DNA from: Pelotomaculum propionicicum
GTDB lineage: Bacteria; Bacillota; Desulfotomaculia; Desulfotomaculales; Pelotomaculaceae
Reading direction: 5' to 3'
NCBI RefSeq assembly: GCF_004369225.1
Contig: NZ_QFFZ01000005.1
Span: 62,001-126,000 of the forward strand
Length of the DNA: 64,000 nucleotides
The notes under the pieces are model-generated. The model was not told where the DNA came from. It was given only the letters and a program-made list of their open reading frames with translations, and did no database searches. Of this stretch, positions 1 to 7,778 are shown piece by piece; position 1 is the first letter of the stretch, and each line of letters opens with the position of its first letter. Both the position numbers and the translations under genes were made by a program.

Positions 1-132
1 GGGGTATATGTCGCTGGAACTAGAGGTTATTATGTGACAACTGGTTTTCATTACATACAAGCTCCTTCTGGTTATACACCTCCATCCGCAATCGGTATAA
101 GTAGTAGCGACACGATTTATGTTGACTGGTAA
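1..132 (+). CDS. C-terminal end of an unidentified protein (cut by window edge)
   Basis: An open frame runs from base 1 to a TAA at 130-132 and gives 43 residues, rich in Gly, Ser, Thr and Tyr and ending in VDW. The start lies outside the window. Composition suggests a beta-rich or extracellular protein tail, but no family is recognised. A strong intrinsic terminator follows at 176-213, which supports this being the true end of a transcribed gene. Confidence 0.5.
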   Translation, partial: GVYVAGTRGYYVTTGFHYIQAPSGYTPPSAIGISSSDTIYVDW

Positions 133-175
133 TACACTAGAAAAAGAGCATATTGATATTTTTTAATTTATTTTG

Positions 176-213
176 AAAGCCTGTGGAAAATAAATTTTTT
201 CACAGGCTTTTTT
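176..213 (+). terminator. Intrinsic terminator
   Basis: AAAGCCTGTG pairs with CACAGGCTTT across a 15-base A/T-rich loop, followed by a run of T. It separates the partial upstream gene from spo0B. Confidence 0.85.
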
Positions 214-331
214 ATCTTCCAGGAAGATATTGTCAGTTTAAATTTAGGTGGATGTTTTGAGTTTTAAAGGGATAAAAGTCTGTTTTGTCGAATGTTTGGA
301 AGCGACTGGCAAACGGGAGGTGATAGATTCA

Positions 332-907
332 ATGGATTTGGAAAAATTACTGGAGGTTATTCAGGTGCAGAGGCATGATTTTTTAAATCACATCCAGGTT
401 ATTTCCGGCTTTTTACAGTTGAATAAGTTTGAACAGGCACACGAGTACATAAAAGAAGTCAGCAGAGAGATGGCGGTGTTGAGTAAAACGTCCCGGATTA
501 AAAATCCGGAAGTGACCGCCGCCCTTTTGACGGGTCTTAATGAAGCGTCAAAGTATCAAATAATGATAGATGTAGCGGTTGATTCCAGCCTGGCGGATTG
601 CACGGTGCCGGGATCAGTGCTGGGCGTGGCCCTGGAGAATTGTTTTAACAGTTTTTTTGAAGTTATGTCGTCTCCCGATATAAAGGACAAAATAATTGAG
701 GTTTTATTTGCACAAAGTGATAATAAATACACCTGCAGGTTTTTTAGCCAGTTTCCCCAGATATCAGATCAGTCCAGGTTTGAGCAAAGTCTTGCTCAGG
801 CCGGGGAACTGCTGGCCCGGTTTGGCGGCCAGGCCAAAGTGACGTTTAAAGACGGAGGTGTGGAAATATTTTTTATCCTGCCGAGCCGGGAAACAAAAAT
901 TGGTTAA
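332..907 (+). CDS. spo0B: Spo0B-like sporulation phosphotransferase
   Basis: 191 residues. Residues 10-50 carry a Spo0B-type four-helix-bundle signature, QRHDFLNHIQVISGFLQL, with His in the RHD motif as the likely phosphorylation site. The C-terminal part resembles the degenerate ATPase-like domain of Spo0B. In Bacillus this protein relays phosphate from Spo0F to Spo0A, and spo0B sits directly before obg, as here. The frame is open back to 248, but the ATG at 332 follows GGGAGGTGA at good spacing, so I chose it. It could also be a Spo0B-like sensor-kinase core in a species without a full phosphorelay. Confidence 0.75.
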   Translation: MDLEKLLEVIQVQRHDFLNHIQVISGFLQLNKFEQAHEYIKEVSREMAVLSKTSRIKNPEVTAALLTGLNEASKYQIMIDVAVDSSLADCTVPGSVLGVALENCFNSFFEVMSSPDIKDKIIEVLFAQSDNKYTCRFFSQFPQISDQSRFEQSLAQAGELLARFGGQAKVTFKDGGVEIFFILPSRETKIG

Positions 908-987
908 ACTATTCTTAAGAAGAATACAGAAGTCAGGAGCCAGAATAGAATTAAGATTTTTATTCTGCCTTCTAAATAAAATGGCAG

Positions 988-2265
988 GTGATCCTTATTT
1001 TTTTTGATAAAGCTAAGATTTTTGTCAAAGGCGGTGACGGCGGCAACGGCTGTATTGCCATGCGCAGGGAGAAGTACGTCCCGGAGGGCGGCCCCTGGGG
1101 GGGGGACGGCGGCCGGGGCGGCAATGTTGTCTTTCGGGCTGACGAAGGCCTGCGCACGCTGGTTGACTTTCGCTATAAACGCCATTATAAGGCGGAGCGC
1201 GGCCGGCACGGTGAAGGCAAAAATATGCACGGCGCCTCGGGTGAAGACCTGGTTGTACGACTGCCCGCTGGCACTCTGATCAGGGACGCCGATACAGGAG
1301 AACTGTTGGCCGACCTGGTAGCACACGACCAGGAGGCGGTAGTGGCGCGGGGAGGGCGCGGCGGCAGGGGCAACGCCCATTTCGCTACTGCCAATCGCAA
1401 GGCTCCCAAGCTGGCTGAGAAGGGGGCGCCGGGTGAGGAGCGCTGGCTTGAACTGGAGCTCAAACTCCTGGCCGACGTTGGCCTGATCGGCTTTCCCAAC
1501 GCGGGCAAATCAACTTTAATTTCCAAGGTATCAGCGGCCAAGCCGAAGATTGCCAACTACCACTTCACTACCATTACACCGAACCTCGGCGTGGTAAGGG
1601 TTGAGGAAGGACGGAGTTTTGTCATGGCGGATATACCAGGGCTGATCGAGGGAGCCCATGCCGGCGCCGGCCTGGGCCACGAGTTTTTGCGCCACGTGGA
1701 GCGGACCCGCCTGCTGGTCCATGTCCTTGACGTCTCAGGGAGTGAGGGCAGGGACCCGGTAGAAGATTTTCTTGCTACCAACCGGGAATTGATTTTATAT
1801 AACCCGGTTATTGGCGCCAAGCCCCAGGTAATAGTGGCCAACAAAATTGATTTGCCTGGCGCGGCTGAGAACCTGCGGCGTGTTAAGGAAGCTTACGGGG
1901 AAGAGTACGAGGTCTTTCCTGTTTCGGCAGTTACCGGCAGCGGTCTAGAGCCCCTGGTTTATAGGGTGGCCGCGCTCCTGGCCGGCCTGCCCCCTGAAAC
2001 ACCGGTCCTGCTGGAGGATGCCGGCCCGGTGGTGCACCAGGCCGAGCCGCGTTTTACCGTATTCCGGCAGGAAGGGATCTTTTATGTTAAAGGTAAAGAG
2101 ATAGAGCGCCATGTGGCTATGACCGACATGGATAATGAAGAAGCGGTAGAGCGGTTGCAGTGGATTATAAAGCGCATGGGGATTGAAGATGATTTAAAGG
2201 CTGCGGGCATAAAAGAAGGGGATACGGTTAAAATCGGGAATTTTGAGTTTGAATATGCGGAATAG
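988..2265 (+). CDS. obg: Obg/CgtA GTPase
   Basis: Ribosome-associated GTPase involved in 50S assembly and stress response. It shows the glycine-rich Obg fold (KGGDGGNG, EGGPWGGDGGRGG), the G domain with P-loop GFPNAGKST near residue 168, DIPG and NKID motifs, and a C-terminal OCT domain. The frame contains a GTG at 988, but family alignment (M-F-x-D-x-x-K-I-x-V-K-G-G) places the first residue at 997, where the codon is ATT. CAGGTGAT lies just before 997 and would serve as its Shine-Dalgarno, whereas the GTG has only a weak one. Length is normal for the family. Confidence 0.97.
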   Translation: MILIFFDKAKIFVKGGDGGNGCIAMRREKYVPEGGPWGGDGGRGGNVVFRADEGLRTLVDFRYKRHYKAERGRHGEGKNMHGASGEDLVVRLPAGTLIRDADTGELLADLVAHDQEAVVARGGRGGRGNAHFATANRKAPKLAEKGAPGEERWLELELKLLADVGLIGFPNAGKSTLISKVSAAKPKIANYHFTTITPNLGVVRVEEGRSFVMADIPGLIEGAHAGAGLGHEFLRHVERTRLLVHVLDVSGSEGRDPVEDFLATNRELILYNPVIGAKPQVIVANKIDLPGAAENLRRVKEAYGEEYEVFPVSAVTGSGLEPLVYRVAALLAGLPPETPVLLEDAGPVVHQAEPRFTVFRQEGIFYVKGKEIERHVAMTDMDNEEAVERLQWIIKRMGIEDDLKAAGIKEGDTVKIGNFEFEYAE

Positions 2266-2341
2266 CACGCAAATCATCGACCTCCCGGCAGTGTATGTCG
2301 GTTTACTGTCGCTTAAGTGATATCACAGGCACAGTTCTGCT

Positions 2342-2371
2342 TTGATCTAGAATATTCAGGTATGATATACT
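2342..2371 (+). promoter_or_regulatory. Candidate sigma-A promoter for proB
   Basis: TTGATC (2342-2347) and TATACT (2366-2371) are 18 bases apart, about 33 bases before the proB start. It is a plausible vegetative promoter in the obg-proB gap. Confidence 0.5.
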
Positions 2372-2403
2372 TTTCCCAGGTCATATTTTTAAGGTGTTGA
2401 TAT

Positions 2404-3531
2404 ATGAGCGAAAAAAGAAAATTTAATTCCATCAAAAGGATCGTGGTGAAAGTCGGTACCAGTTCAGTTGCCCATCCCACAGGTAAACTCAACCTTTTTC
2501 AGATTGAAAGCCTGGTCAGGCAGTTGGCCGACTTGCATAATCAAGGCCAGGAGGTGCTCCTTGTTACTTCCGGCGCCATTGGCACCGGCGTCGGCCGGCT
2601 GGGCCTCACGGCACGGCCGAAGACCATCCCGGGCAAACAGGCTGCTGCCGCGGTCGGCCAGGGTATTTTGATGCACATTTATGAGAAGTTTTTTTCTGAG
2701 TACGGGGTTACCTCGGGCCAGGTCCTGCTTACCAGGGAGGACTTTTCCGACCGACGCCGTTTCCTGAACGCAAGAAACGCGCTGCACGCCATGCTTCAGT
2801 ATGGGGTAATACCGGTGATTAACGAAAACGACACCGTGGCGGTTGATGAGATCAAACTTGGTGAAAATGATACACTCTCTGCCCTGGTGGCAAGCCTCGT
2901 GGACGCTGAACTGCTGATTTTACTGTCTGATATTGAAGGGCTGTATACAGCGGACCCGCGTAAAGACCCCGGGGCCCGGTTGATCCCGGAAGTCAAAGAA
3001 ATAGACAACGAAATAGAAGCGCTTGCCGGCGGTGCAGGCAGCAAGATGGGCACAGGAGGCATGACCACAAAAATTCAGGCGGCCAAGATTGCCGCGCACT
3101 CCGGAGTGTACACGGTCCTGGCCCACTCGGGCGAAAAAGATATCATCCGGCGGATTGCAGCCGGAGAGCAGGTCGGTACGGTTTTCTGGCCTTTAGCCAA
3201 TAAACTGGAAAACAAAAAGCAGTGGATTGCATACAGCTCGGCTGTATGCGGAAAAATATTAGTTGACGAAGGCGCTGCCACGGCTCTGGCCAGACAGGGC
3301 AAAAGCCTGCTGCCTTCCGGCATCACGGGACTGGAGGGTGCGTTTGAAATGGGCAATACGGTAATTATCACCGGGCCGGACGGTAAGGAAATCGGCAGAG
3401 GTATAACCAATTATTCCTCAGCCGAGATAAACCTGATTAAAGGAGCGCAGACCAGGGATATTGCCCGCGTCCTGGGCTATAAAGACTATGATGAGGTAGT
3501 GCACCGGAACAACCTCGTACTTGACCTTTAG
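2404..3531 (+). CDS. proB: Glutamate 5-kinase
   Basis: Phosphorylates L-glutamate to gamma-glutamyl phosphate, the first step of proline synthesis. The amino-acid kinase domain comes first (IVVKVGTSSVAHP near residue 12; VTSGAIGTGVGRLG; NENDTVAVDEIKLGENDTLSA), followed by a C-terminal PUA domain from about residue 280 (KILVDEGAATAL..KSLLPSGI). The 375-residue length is typical of the PUA-containing form. proA, its usual partner, does not follow; nadD comes next, so the second proline enzyme must be elsewhere. Confidence 0.96.
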   Translation: MSEKRKFNSIKRIVVKVGTSSVAHPTGKLNLFQIESLVRQLADLHNQGQEVLLVTSGAIGTGVGRLGLTARPKTIPGKQAAAAVGQGILMHIYEKFFSEYGVTSGQVLLTREDFSDRRRFLNARNALHAMLQYGVIPVINENDTVAVDEIKLGENDTLSALVASLVDAELLILLSDIEGLYTADPRKDPGARLIPEVKEIDNEIEALAGGAGSKMGTGGMTTKIQAAKIAAHSGVYTVLAHSGEKDIIRRIAAGEQVGTVFWPLANKLENKKQWIAYSSAVCGKILVDEGAATALARQGKSLLPSGITGLEGAFEMGNTVIITGPDGKEIGRGITNYSSAEINLIKGAQTRDIARVLGYKDYDEVVHRNNLVLDL

Positions 3532-3592
3532 CTAACCGTTTATTCTGGAGTCTGACTCCTGAATTCTGTATTCTATAGTTCCTGGTTTTACC

Positions 3593-3621
3593 TTGCTTTT
3601 ATTTTAGACAAACAGTACAAT
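3593..3621 (+). promoter_or_regulatory. Candidate sigma-A promoter abutting nadD start
   Basis: TTGCTT (3593-3598) and TACAAT (3616-3621) with a 17-base spacer. Transcription would begin about 6-7 bases downstream, essentially at the nadD ATG (3628), giving a message with little or no leader. Confidence 0.5.
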
Positions 3622-3627
3622 TTTTCT

Positions 3628-4254
3628 ATGAATAACGAAACTAGAAAAGAACACCGCCTGGGTGTTATGGGGGGGACCTTTGACCCGATTCACTACGGGC
3701 ACCTGGTCGCCGCCGAAGGAGCCAGACACTCGCTCAGCCTGGAAAGGGTTATTTTTATACCCGCGGGCAGCCCTCCTCATAAGCCGGGCTATTTTATTTC
3801 AGAACCGAGGGACCGCTACACCATGACCTGTCTGGCCGTGGCCTCCAATTCTTTTTTCGAGGCCTCGACGCTGGAGGTGGACAGGCCTGGCCCTTCTTAT
3901 ACTATTGACACAATCCACGCTTTAAAACAGCTTTACCCGGAGCATCAAATTTATTTCATCACCGGCGCCGACGCATTGCTGGAAATTTTGACCTGGAAAG
4001 CCTTTGAAGAACTGCTGACAATTTGCCGTTTTGTGGCCGCTACCCGTCCAGGCTACCGTTTGTCCGAGCTGCAAAGCAAACTGAACCAACTGCCAGGTAA
4101 TTTGAAACAAAATATTTTATGTATGGAAGTACCGGCCCTTGCTATTTCTTCCACCGACATCAGACAGAGGGTGCGGGAGGGCAGGCCAATAAAGTACCTC
4201 CTGCCGGAATCTGTTGAAGAATATGTTCTAAAAAAACATCTTTACAGGACATGA
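3628..4254 (+). CDS. nadD: Nicotinate-nucleotide adenylyltransferase
   Basis: Transfers AMP from ATP to nicotinate mononucleotide in NAD synthesis. It has the nucleotidyltransferase motif [12 protein letters not shown] at residues 15-26 and the C-terminal [13 protein letters not shown] motif. 208 residues, normal length. No Shine-Dalgarno precedes the ATG; the bases just before it are a candidate -10 box. The usual downstream yqeK is missing, and an RRM protein and a thioesterase occupy the space before rsfS. Confidence 0.96.
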   Translation: MNNETRKEHRLGVMGGTFDPIHYGHLVAAEGARHSLSLERVIFIPAGSPPHKPGYFISEPRDRYTMTCLAVASNSFFEASTLEVDRPGPSYTIDTIHALKQLYPEHQIYFITGADALLEILTWKAFEELLTICRFVAATRPGYRLSELQSKLNQLPGNLKQNILCMEVPALAISSTDIRQRVREGRPIKYLLPESVEEYVLKKHLYRT

Positions 4255-4354
4255 AATCTGGAAAATCTTTGCCTGGTTAAGATTGCATTAGGAAATTTCC
4301 TTCTGTAAATAATAGATTAAATCAAAGTATCTTGGAGAAAGAGGTGATTGGTGA

Positions 4355-4627
4355 ATGGCGCGTACCTTGTATGTTGGAAATCTCCCGTGGGCTACCAAGG
4401 CCGAGGATTTAGCCGACGCTTTTTCAGCGCACGGTGAAGTATTAAGCAGCCGCGTTATAACTGATCGTGAGACCGGTCGTTCCCGGGGTTTTGGCTTTGT
4501 AGAAGTCCGGGATGAAGATGCGGATACCATGATCGCCGCGATGAACGGTACCGAACTGAACGGAAGGGTTATAACAGTAAACGAGGCTAAGGCGAGAGAA
4601 GATAGGGCAAGCGGCGAAATATCATAA
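4355..4627 (+). CDS. RRM-domain RNA-binding protein
   Basis: 90 residues forming one RNA recognition motif: RNP2 LYVGNLPW at residues 4-11 and RNP1 RGFGFVEV around residues 46-53. Small single-RRM proteins of this kind occur in cyanobacteria and some Firmicutes and probably bind single-stranded RNA; the target is unknown. GAGGTGA before the ATG is a clear ribosome binding site. It appears monocistronic: a terminator follows at 4712-4750. Confidence 0.92.
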   Translation: MARTLYVGNLPWATKAEDLADAFSAHGEVLSSRVITDRETGRSRGFGFVEVRDEDADTMIAAMNGTELNGRVITVNEAKAREDRASGEIS

Positions 4628-4711
4628 TAGAAGCTTACCAAAAATCTAAAACTTGACGCAGGTGTAAAAAAGTTTGAGCAATAAACAGCCGGTGATGGAA
4701 TAATATTCAAT

Positions 4712-4750
4712 AATAACCCGTGTAGAATAGACCTATGCGGGTTATTTTAT
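4712..4750 (+). terminator. Intrinsic terminator after the RRM gene
   Basis: AATAACCCG (4712-4720) pairs perfectly with CGGGTTATT (4738-4746), followed by TTATT. The only ATG available to the next gene (4735) lies in the loop/3' arm of this hairpin. Confidence 0.7.
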
Positions 4751-5271
4751 TACACATAAAAAGGACACCGAAAGACTGTTGGCGAATAATTCTATTAGAA
4801 GGGAAAATATTTTCTGCCGGCTGGGTTTTTTACAAACCCACAGCCGTTGGAGCGGAGGGAAGGAAAATAGACAAGAATGTTGAAAGTTGCAGGCAGCGTT
4901 TAGATAAGGATAATTTTGCCCGTCACCTGGGCATTAACCTTCTGGAGATCAAGCCTGGTTACGCGCGCGCCAGTATGCGGGTTACTTCAGAGTTGCTTAA
5001 CGGCGCCGCGCTGACGCACGGCAGTGCTGTTTTTGCCCTGGCGGATATTGTTTTTGCCGCGGCCAGCAACTCACACGGCTCCCTGGCGCTGGCTCTGAAT
5101 GTAAGCATCAATTTTCTAAAGGCTACTTCAGAGGGCTCTTTGCTGACCGCTGAGGCGCGTGAAGAAAACCTGACCAGAAAGACGGGACTGTACCGTCTTG
5201 AGGTAAGAGAGGAAAGCGGTGACCTAGTGGCCCTGGCGGACGGGATAGCCTACCGCGTGGGGAATAAATAA
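4735..5271 (+). CDS. PaaI-type hotdog thioesterase
   Basis: Probably hydrolyses an acyl- or aryl-CoA. Hotdog-fold features run from about residue 57 to the end: NFARHLGINLLEIKPGYA, then LNGAALTHGSAVFALADIVFAAASN, matching the PaaI helix with HGS. The first 44 residues do not look like the family, and the ATG at 4735 sits inside a terminator hairpin. No other ATG, GTG or TTG exists in frame before the conserved region. ATA at 4867, just after GGAGGGAAGG, would give 134 residues, the usual PaaI size. The substrate cannot be told; an acyl-CoA ligase lies about 0.8 kb downstream. Confidence 0.8.
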   Translation: MRVILLHIKRTPKDCWRIILLEGKIFSAGWVFYKPTAVGAEGRKIDKNVESCRQRLDKDNFARHLGINLLEIKPGYARASMRVTSELLNGAALTHGSAVFALADIVFAAASNSHGSLALALNVSINFLKATSEGSLLTAEAREENLTRKTGLYRLEVREESGDLVALADGIAYRVGNK

Positions 5272-5342
5272 GGAGATACCCGCTTAGAAGGAACTTTACC
5301 TTAAAAGAAGAATATAAACCTAATTACATAAATTGAGGGGGA

Positions 5343-5705
5343 GTGGCCTTGTCATTAAGTCCACAGGCAATTACCAACATTGCTGTGCAGGCTGCGAAAG
5401 ACAAAAAGGCTTCAAACATCACCGTACTTGATATCCGTGAACTGACCGTAATAGCTGACTATTTTATAATCTGCAGCGGTTTTTCCAGTACCCAGGTCCA
5501 GGCTGTTGTAGAAAACATCCAGGAAAAATTGAAGGAAGCGGGGATGCCGGCCCTTCGCCGGGAAGGTTTTCGGGAAGCCAAATGGGTGCTGCTGGATTAT
5601 GGTGATGTCATAGTCCATGTCTTTCAGGAAGCGGAACGGCAGTTCTATAATCTTGAACGCTTGTGGGGGGACGCCCCGGTGGTGGGTGTGCCGGTAAACA
5701 TCTAG
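5343..5705 (+). CDS. rsfS: Ribosomal silencing factor RsfS (Iojap)
   Basis: Binds L14 on the 50S subunit and blocks subunit joining when nutrients are scarce. 120 residues with the DUF143 signature: ADYFIICSGFSSTQVQAVVENI, then GDVIVHVFQEAERQFYNLERLWGDAP. It starts with GTG after GAGGGGGA. rsfS commonly lies just before leuS in this lineage; here a T-box leader and an acyl-CoA ligase lie between them. Confidence 0.95.
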   Translation: MALSLSPQAITNIAVQAAKDKKASNITVLDIRELTVIADYFIICSGFSSTQVQAVVENIQEKLKEAGMPALRREGFREAKWVLLDYGDVIVHVFQEAERQFYNLERLWGDAPVVGVPVNI

Positions 5706-5727
5706 AATTAATTACTTTTTCTCTCTG

Positions 5728-5756
5728 TTGACAGATTAAAACGTATGTCTTATAAT
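5728..5756 (+). promoter_or_regulatory. Consensus sigma-A promoter for the T-box/tRNA transcript
   Basis: TTGACA (5728-5733), 17-base spacer, TATAAT (5751-5756). This is a perfect match to the vegetative consensus, just upstream of the T-box leader. Confidence 0.85.
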
Positions 5757-5762
5757 AAATCT

Positions 5763-6085
5763 CAGTTTTAGCTGACAAGGCAATGATGAGGAGCAGTAAG
5801 CAGTGCAACTCCGAAGAGAGCCGCCGGGTGGTGCGAGGCGGTGGGCCAAACTGCCGAAACTCGCCTTTGAGCCGTCTGGAGGAAGTATTAGTACTCCGGA
5901 CCGGGTGCGCCGTTATCGCTGTAAGAGGGTAAAGATGGGGCTGTGGCGCAGTGGGAGCGCGCTTCCTTGGCATGGAAGAGGCCGCGGGTTCAATCCCCGC
6001 CAGCTCCACCATGATATATCTTTGCCAAAAAGGGTGGTACCGCGGGTTAAACCTCTCGTCCCTAAAAAGGACGAAGAGGTTTTTA
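5763..6085 (+). promoter_or_regulatory. T-box leader, leucine-type specifier, interrupted by a tRNA gene
   Basis: Stem I landmarks are present: ATGA and AGTA near the base, AGAGAG bulge, GGGTGGTGCGAGG apical element, then GAAACTCGCCTTTGAG, in which CTC (Leu) stands nine bases before GAG as in other T-boxes, and CCGTTATC closing the stem. The antiterminator box AGGGTGGTACCGCGG is at 6031-6045. The terminator pairs AACCTCTCGTCC (6049-6060) with GGACGAAGAGGTT (6069-6081) before T-rich sequence. Between CCGTTATC and the T-box, GGTAAAGAT (5928-5936) and ATCTTTGCC (6018-6026) can form a 9-bp stem III whose loop is a complete tRNA-Ala. The next gene is an acyl-CoA ligase, with leuS 2 kb on. Confidence 0.88.
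5937..6011 (+). tRNA. tRNA-Ala (anticodon GGC), CCA encoded
   Basis: Full cloverleaf: acceptor GGGGCTG/CAGCTCC, D stem GCGC/GCGC, anticodon stem CTTCC/GGAAG with loop TTGGCAT (anticodon GGC), 5-base variable loop, T stem GCGGG/CCCGC with loop TTCAATC, discriminator A and encoded CCA. The G3-U70 wobble pair that defines alanine identity is present. It lies inside a T-box leader, between stem I and the antiterminator, and would be co-transcribed from the consensus promoter at 5728. Confidence 0.97.
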
Positions 6086-6107
6086 TTATTTTAGGGGAGG
6101 GGAATAT

Positions 6108-7778
6108 GTGAGTGTAATTGATTTTGGAGGAATTACATTAGGCGAGCTGGTTGACCAGATTACTGAAGCCTGTCCCGACACGGAGGCGTTGGTTTACCCG
6201 GACCGCGGCTTGAGGTACACTTATACAGAGTTCCGGGAAGCCTGCAACCAGATTGCCAAGGGGTTAATGAAGCTGGGTGTAAAAAAAGGTGACAGCACCG
6301 CGATTTGGGCCACCAATGTGCCCGAGTGGGTGATCACCCAGTTCGGCAGCCCCCGGATGGGTGCGGTGCTGGTAACAGTCAATACTAATTACAAGGTGTT
6401 TGAGCTTGAGTACCTGCTCAAGCAGTCAGACAGTACTACCCTGATTTTAATAGAGGGCACTAAAACATCTGATTACATAGGCATGGTCTACGAGCTTTGT
6501 CCTGAACTGAAGGAATGCAAACCGGGCGAACTGGTATCGGAAAGGCTGCCTTATTTAAAAAATGTGATCCTGATCGGTGATAAAAAACTCCCGGGCATGT
6601 TCACCTGGGCTGAGGTCATGAAAATGGCCGAAGAAGTTGCGGACGAGGAACTGGAAGCCGTCATGGCTTCGCTGAAGCCGGATGATGTGATCAACATGAT
6701 GTACACCTCGGGGACTACCGGTTTCCCCAAAGGGGTTATGCTCACCCACCGCAACTTGATCTTAAACGGCCTAGGCATAGGGGACAGCATGAAATTAACC
6801 CCGCAGGACAGGTTGTGCATACCGGTACCGTTTTTCCACTGCTTTGGCTGTGTGCTGGGTACAATGGCCTGCGTCACGCACGGGACCACCATGGTGCCGG
6901 TCGAAGTATTTGACGCCAGGCAGGTGCTGTGGACTATTGAAAAAGAGCGCTGCACCGGAGTGCACGGGGTGCCCACGATGTTTATCATGGAGCTGGAGGT
7001 AATGGAGAAGGAGAAATTCGACACTTCCTCCCTGCGCACGGGGATTATGGCCGGCTCGCCCTGCCCCATTGAAGTCATGAAAAAAGTTGTGGACGTTATG
7101 ACTGCGGACCAAATAGTAATTACATATGGGCAGACCGAGTCCTCGCCGGGGATTACCAACACTACGACGGATGACCCGCTGGAACTCAGGGTTTCCACAG
7201 TGGGGCGCACACTGCCTGATGTGGAGATGAAAATTGTCGACCCGGAAACCGGGCAAGAAGTAGGCCCCCATACCCAGGGGGAAATTTGCGCCCGCGGCTA
7301 CAACATCATGAAAGGGTACTACAAAATGCCCGAAGCGACCGCGGCCGCCATTGACAAGGACGGCTGGCTGCACACCGGCGACCTGGGTACGGTTGACGAA
7401 AACGGTTACCTGAAGATTACCGGACGCCTCAAGGATATGATCATCCGCGGCGGTGAAAACATTTACCCCAGGGAAATCGAGGAGTTCCTCTATACTCACC
7501 CCTGCGTCAAGGACGTGCAGGTGGTTGGCGTGCCGAGCGTCAAATACGGCGAGGAAGTTATGGCTTATATCCAGCTGAAGCCAGGAAGCCAGTTGACGGA
7601 GGAAGAAGTGAAAAAATTCTGTGGCGGGCAGATTGCCCGCTATAAAATCCCGAAATACGTGGCTTTTGTAGACGGCTATCCCATTACCGCCAGCGGCAAA
7701 ATCCAAAAATTCAAGCTGCGTGAAATGGCTGTCGAAATGCTGGGCCTGCAGGACGCTGCCAAGATCGAAACAGCGTAA
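6108..7778 (+). CDS. AMP-forming acyl-CoA synthetase (fatty-acid-CoA ligase family)
   Basis: Activates a carboxylic acid to its CoA ester via an acyl-adenylate. 556 residues with the AMP-binding P-loop YTSGTTGFPKGV near residue 200, ITYGQTESSP, the hinge GRLKDMIIRGGENIYPREIE near residue 440 and the C-terminal catalytic Lys in ASGKIQK. It starts with GTG after AGGGGAGGGG. Substrate length cannot be told; a medium- or long-chain fatty acid or an aromatic acid are all possible. Its only visible upstream control is the leucine T-box, an unusual regulator for such an enzyme. Confidence 0.93.
   Translation: MSVIDFGGITLGELVDQITEACPDTEALVYPDRGLRYTYTEFREACNQIAKGLMKLGVKKGDSTAIWATNVPEWVITQFGSPRMGAVLVTVNTNYKVFELEYLLKQSDSTTLILIEGTKTSDYIGMVYELCPELKECKPGELVSERLPYLKNVILIGDKKLPGMFTWAEVMKMAEEVADEELEAVMASLKPDDVINMMYTSGTTGFPKGVMLTHRNLILNGLGIGDSMKLTPQDRLCIPVPFFHCFGCVLGTMACVTHGTTMVPVEVFDARQVLWTIEKERCTGVHGVPTMFIMELEVMEKEKFDTSSLRTGIMAGSPCPIEVMKKVVDVMTADQIVITYGQTESSPGITNTTTDDPLELRVSTVGRTLPDVEMKIVDPETGQEVGPHTQGEICARGYNIMKGYYKMPEATAAAIDKDGWLHTGDLGTVDENGYLKITGRLKDMIIRGGENIYPREIEEFLYTHPCVKDVQVVGVPSVKYGEEVMAYIQLKPGSQLTEEEVKKFCGGQIARYKIPKYVAFVDGYPITASGKIQKFKLREMAVEMLGLQDAAKIETA

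Noticed and set aside
904-1380. Antisense ORF of 158 codons over the start of obg
   Set aside because: It is the shadow of a GC-rich glycine-coding region; it has no ribosome binding site and no family-like sequence.
6795-7706. 303-codon antisense ORF over the acyl-CoA ligase
   Set aside because: Long open frame on the reverse strand caused by codon bias; no start signal and no domain resemblance.
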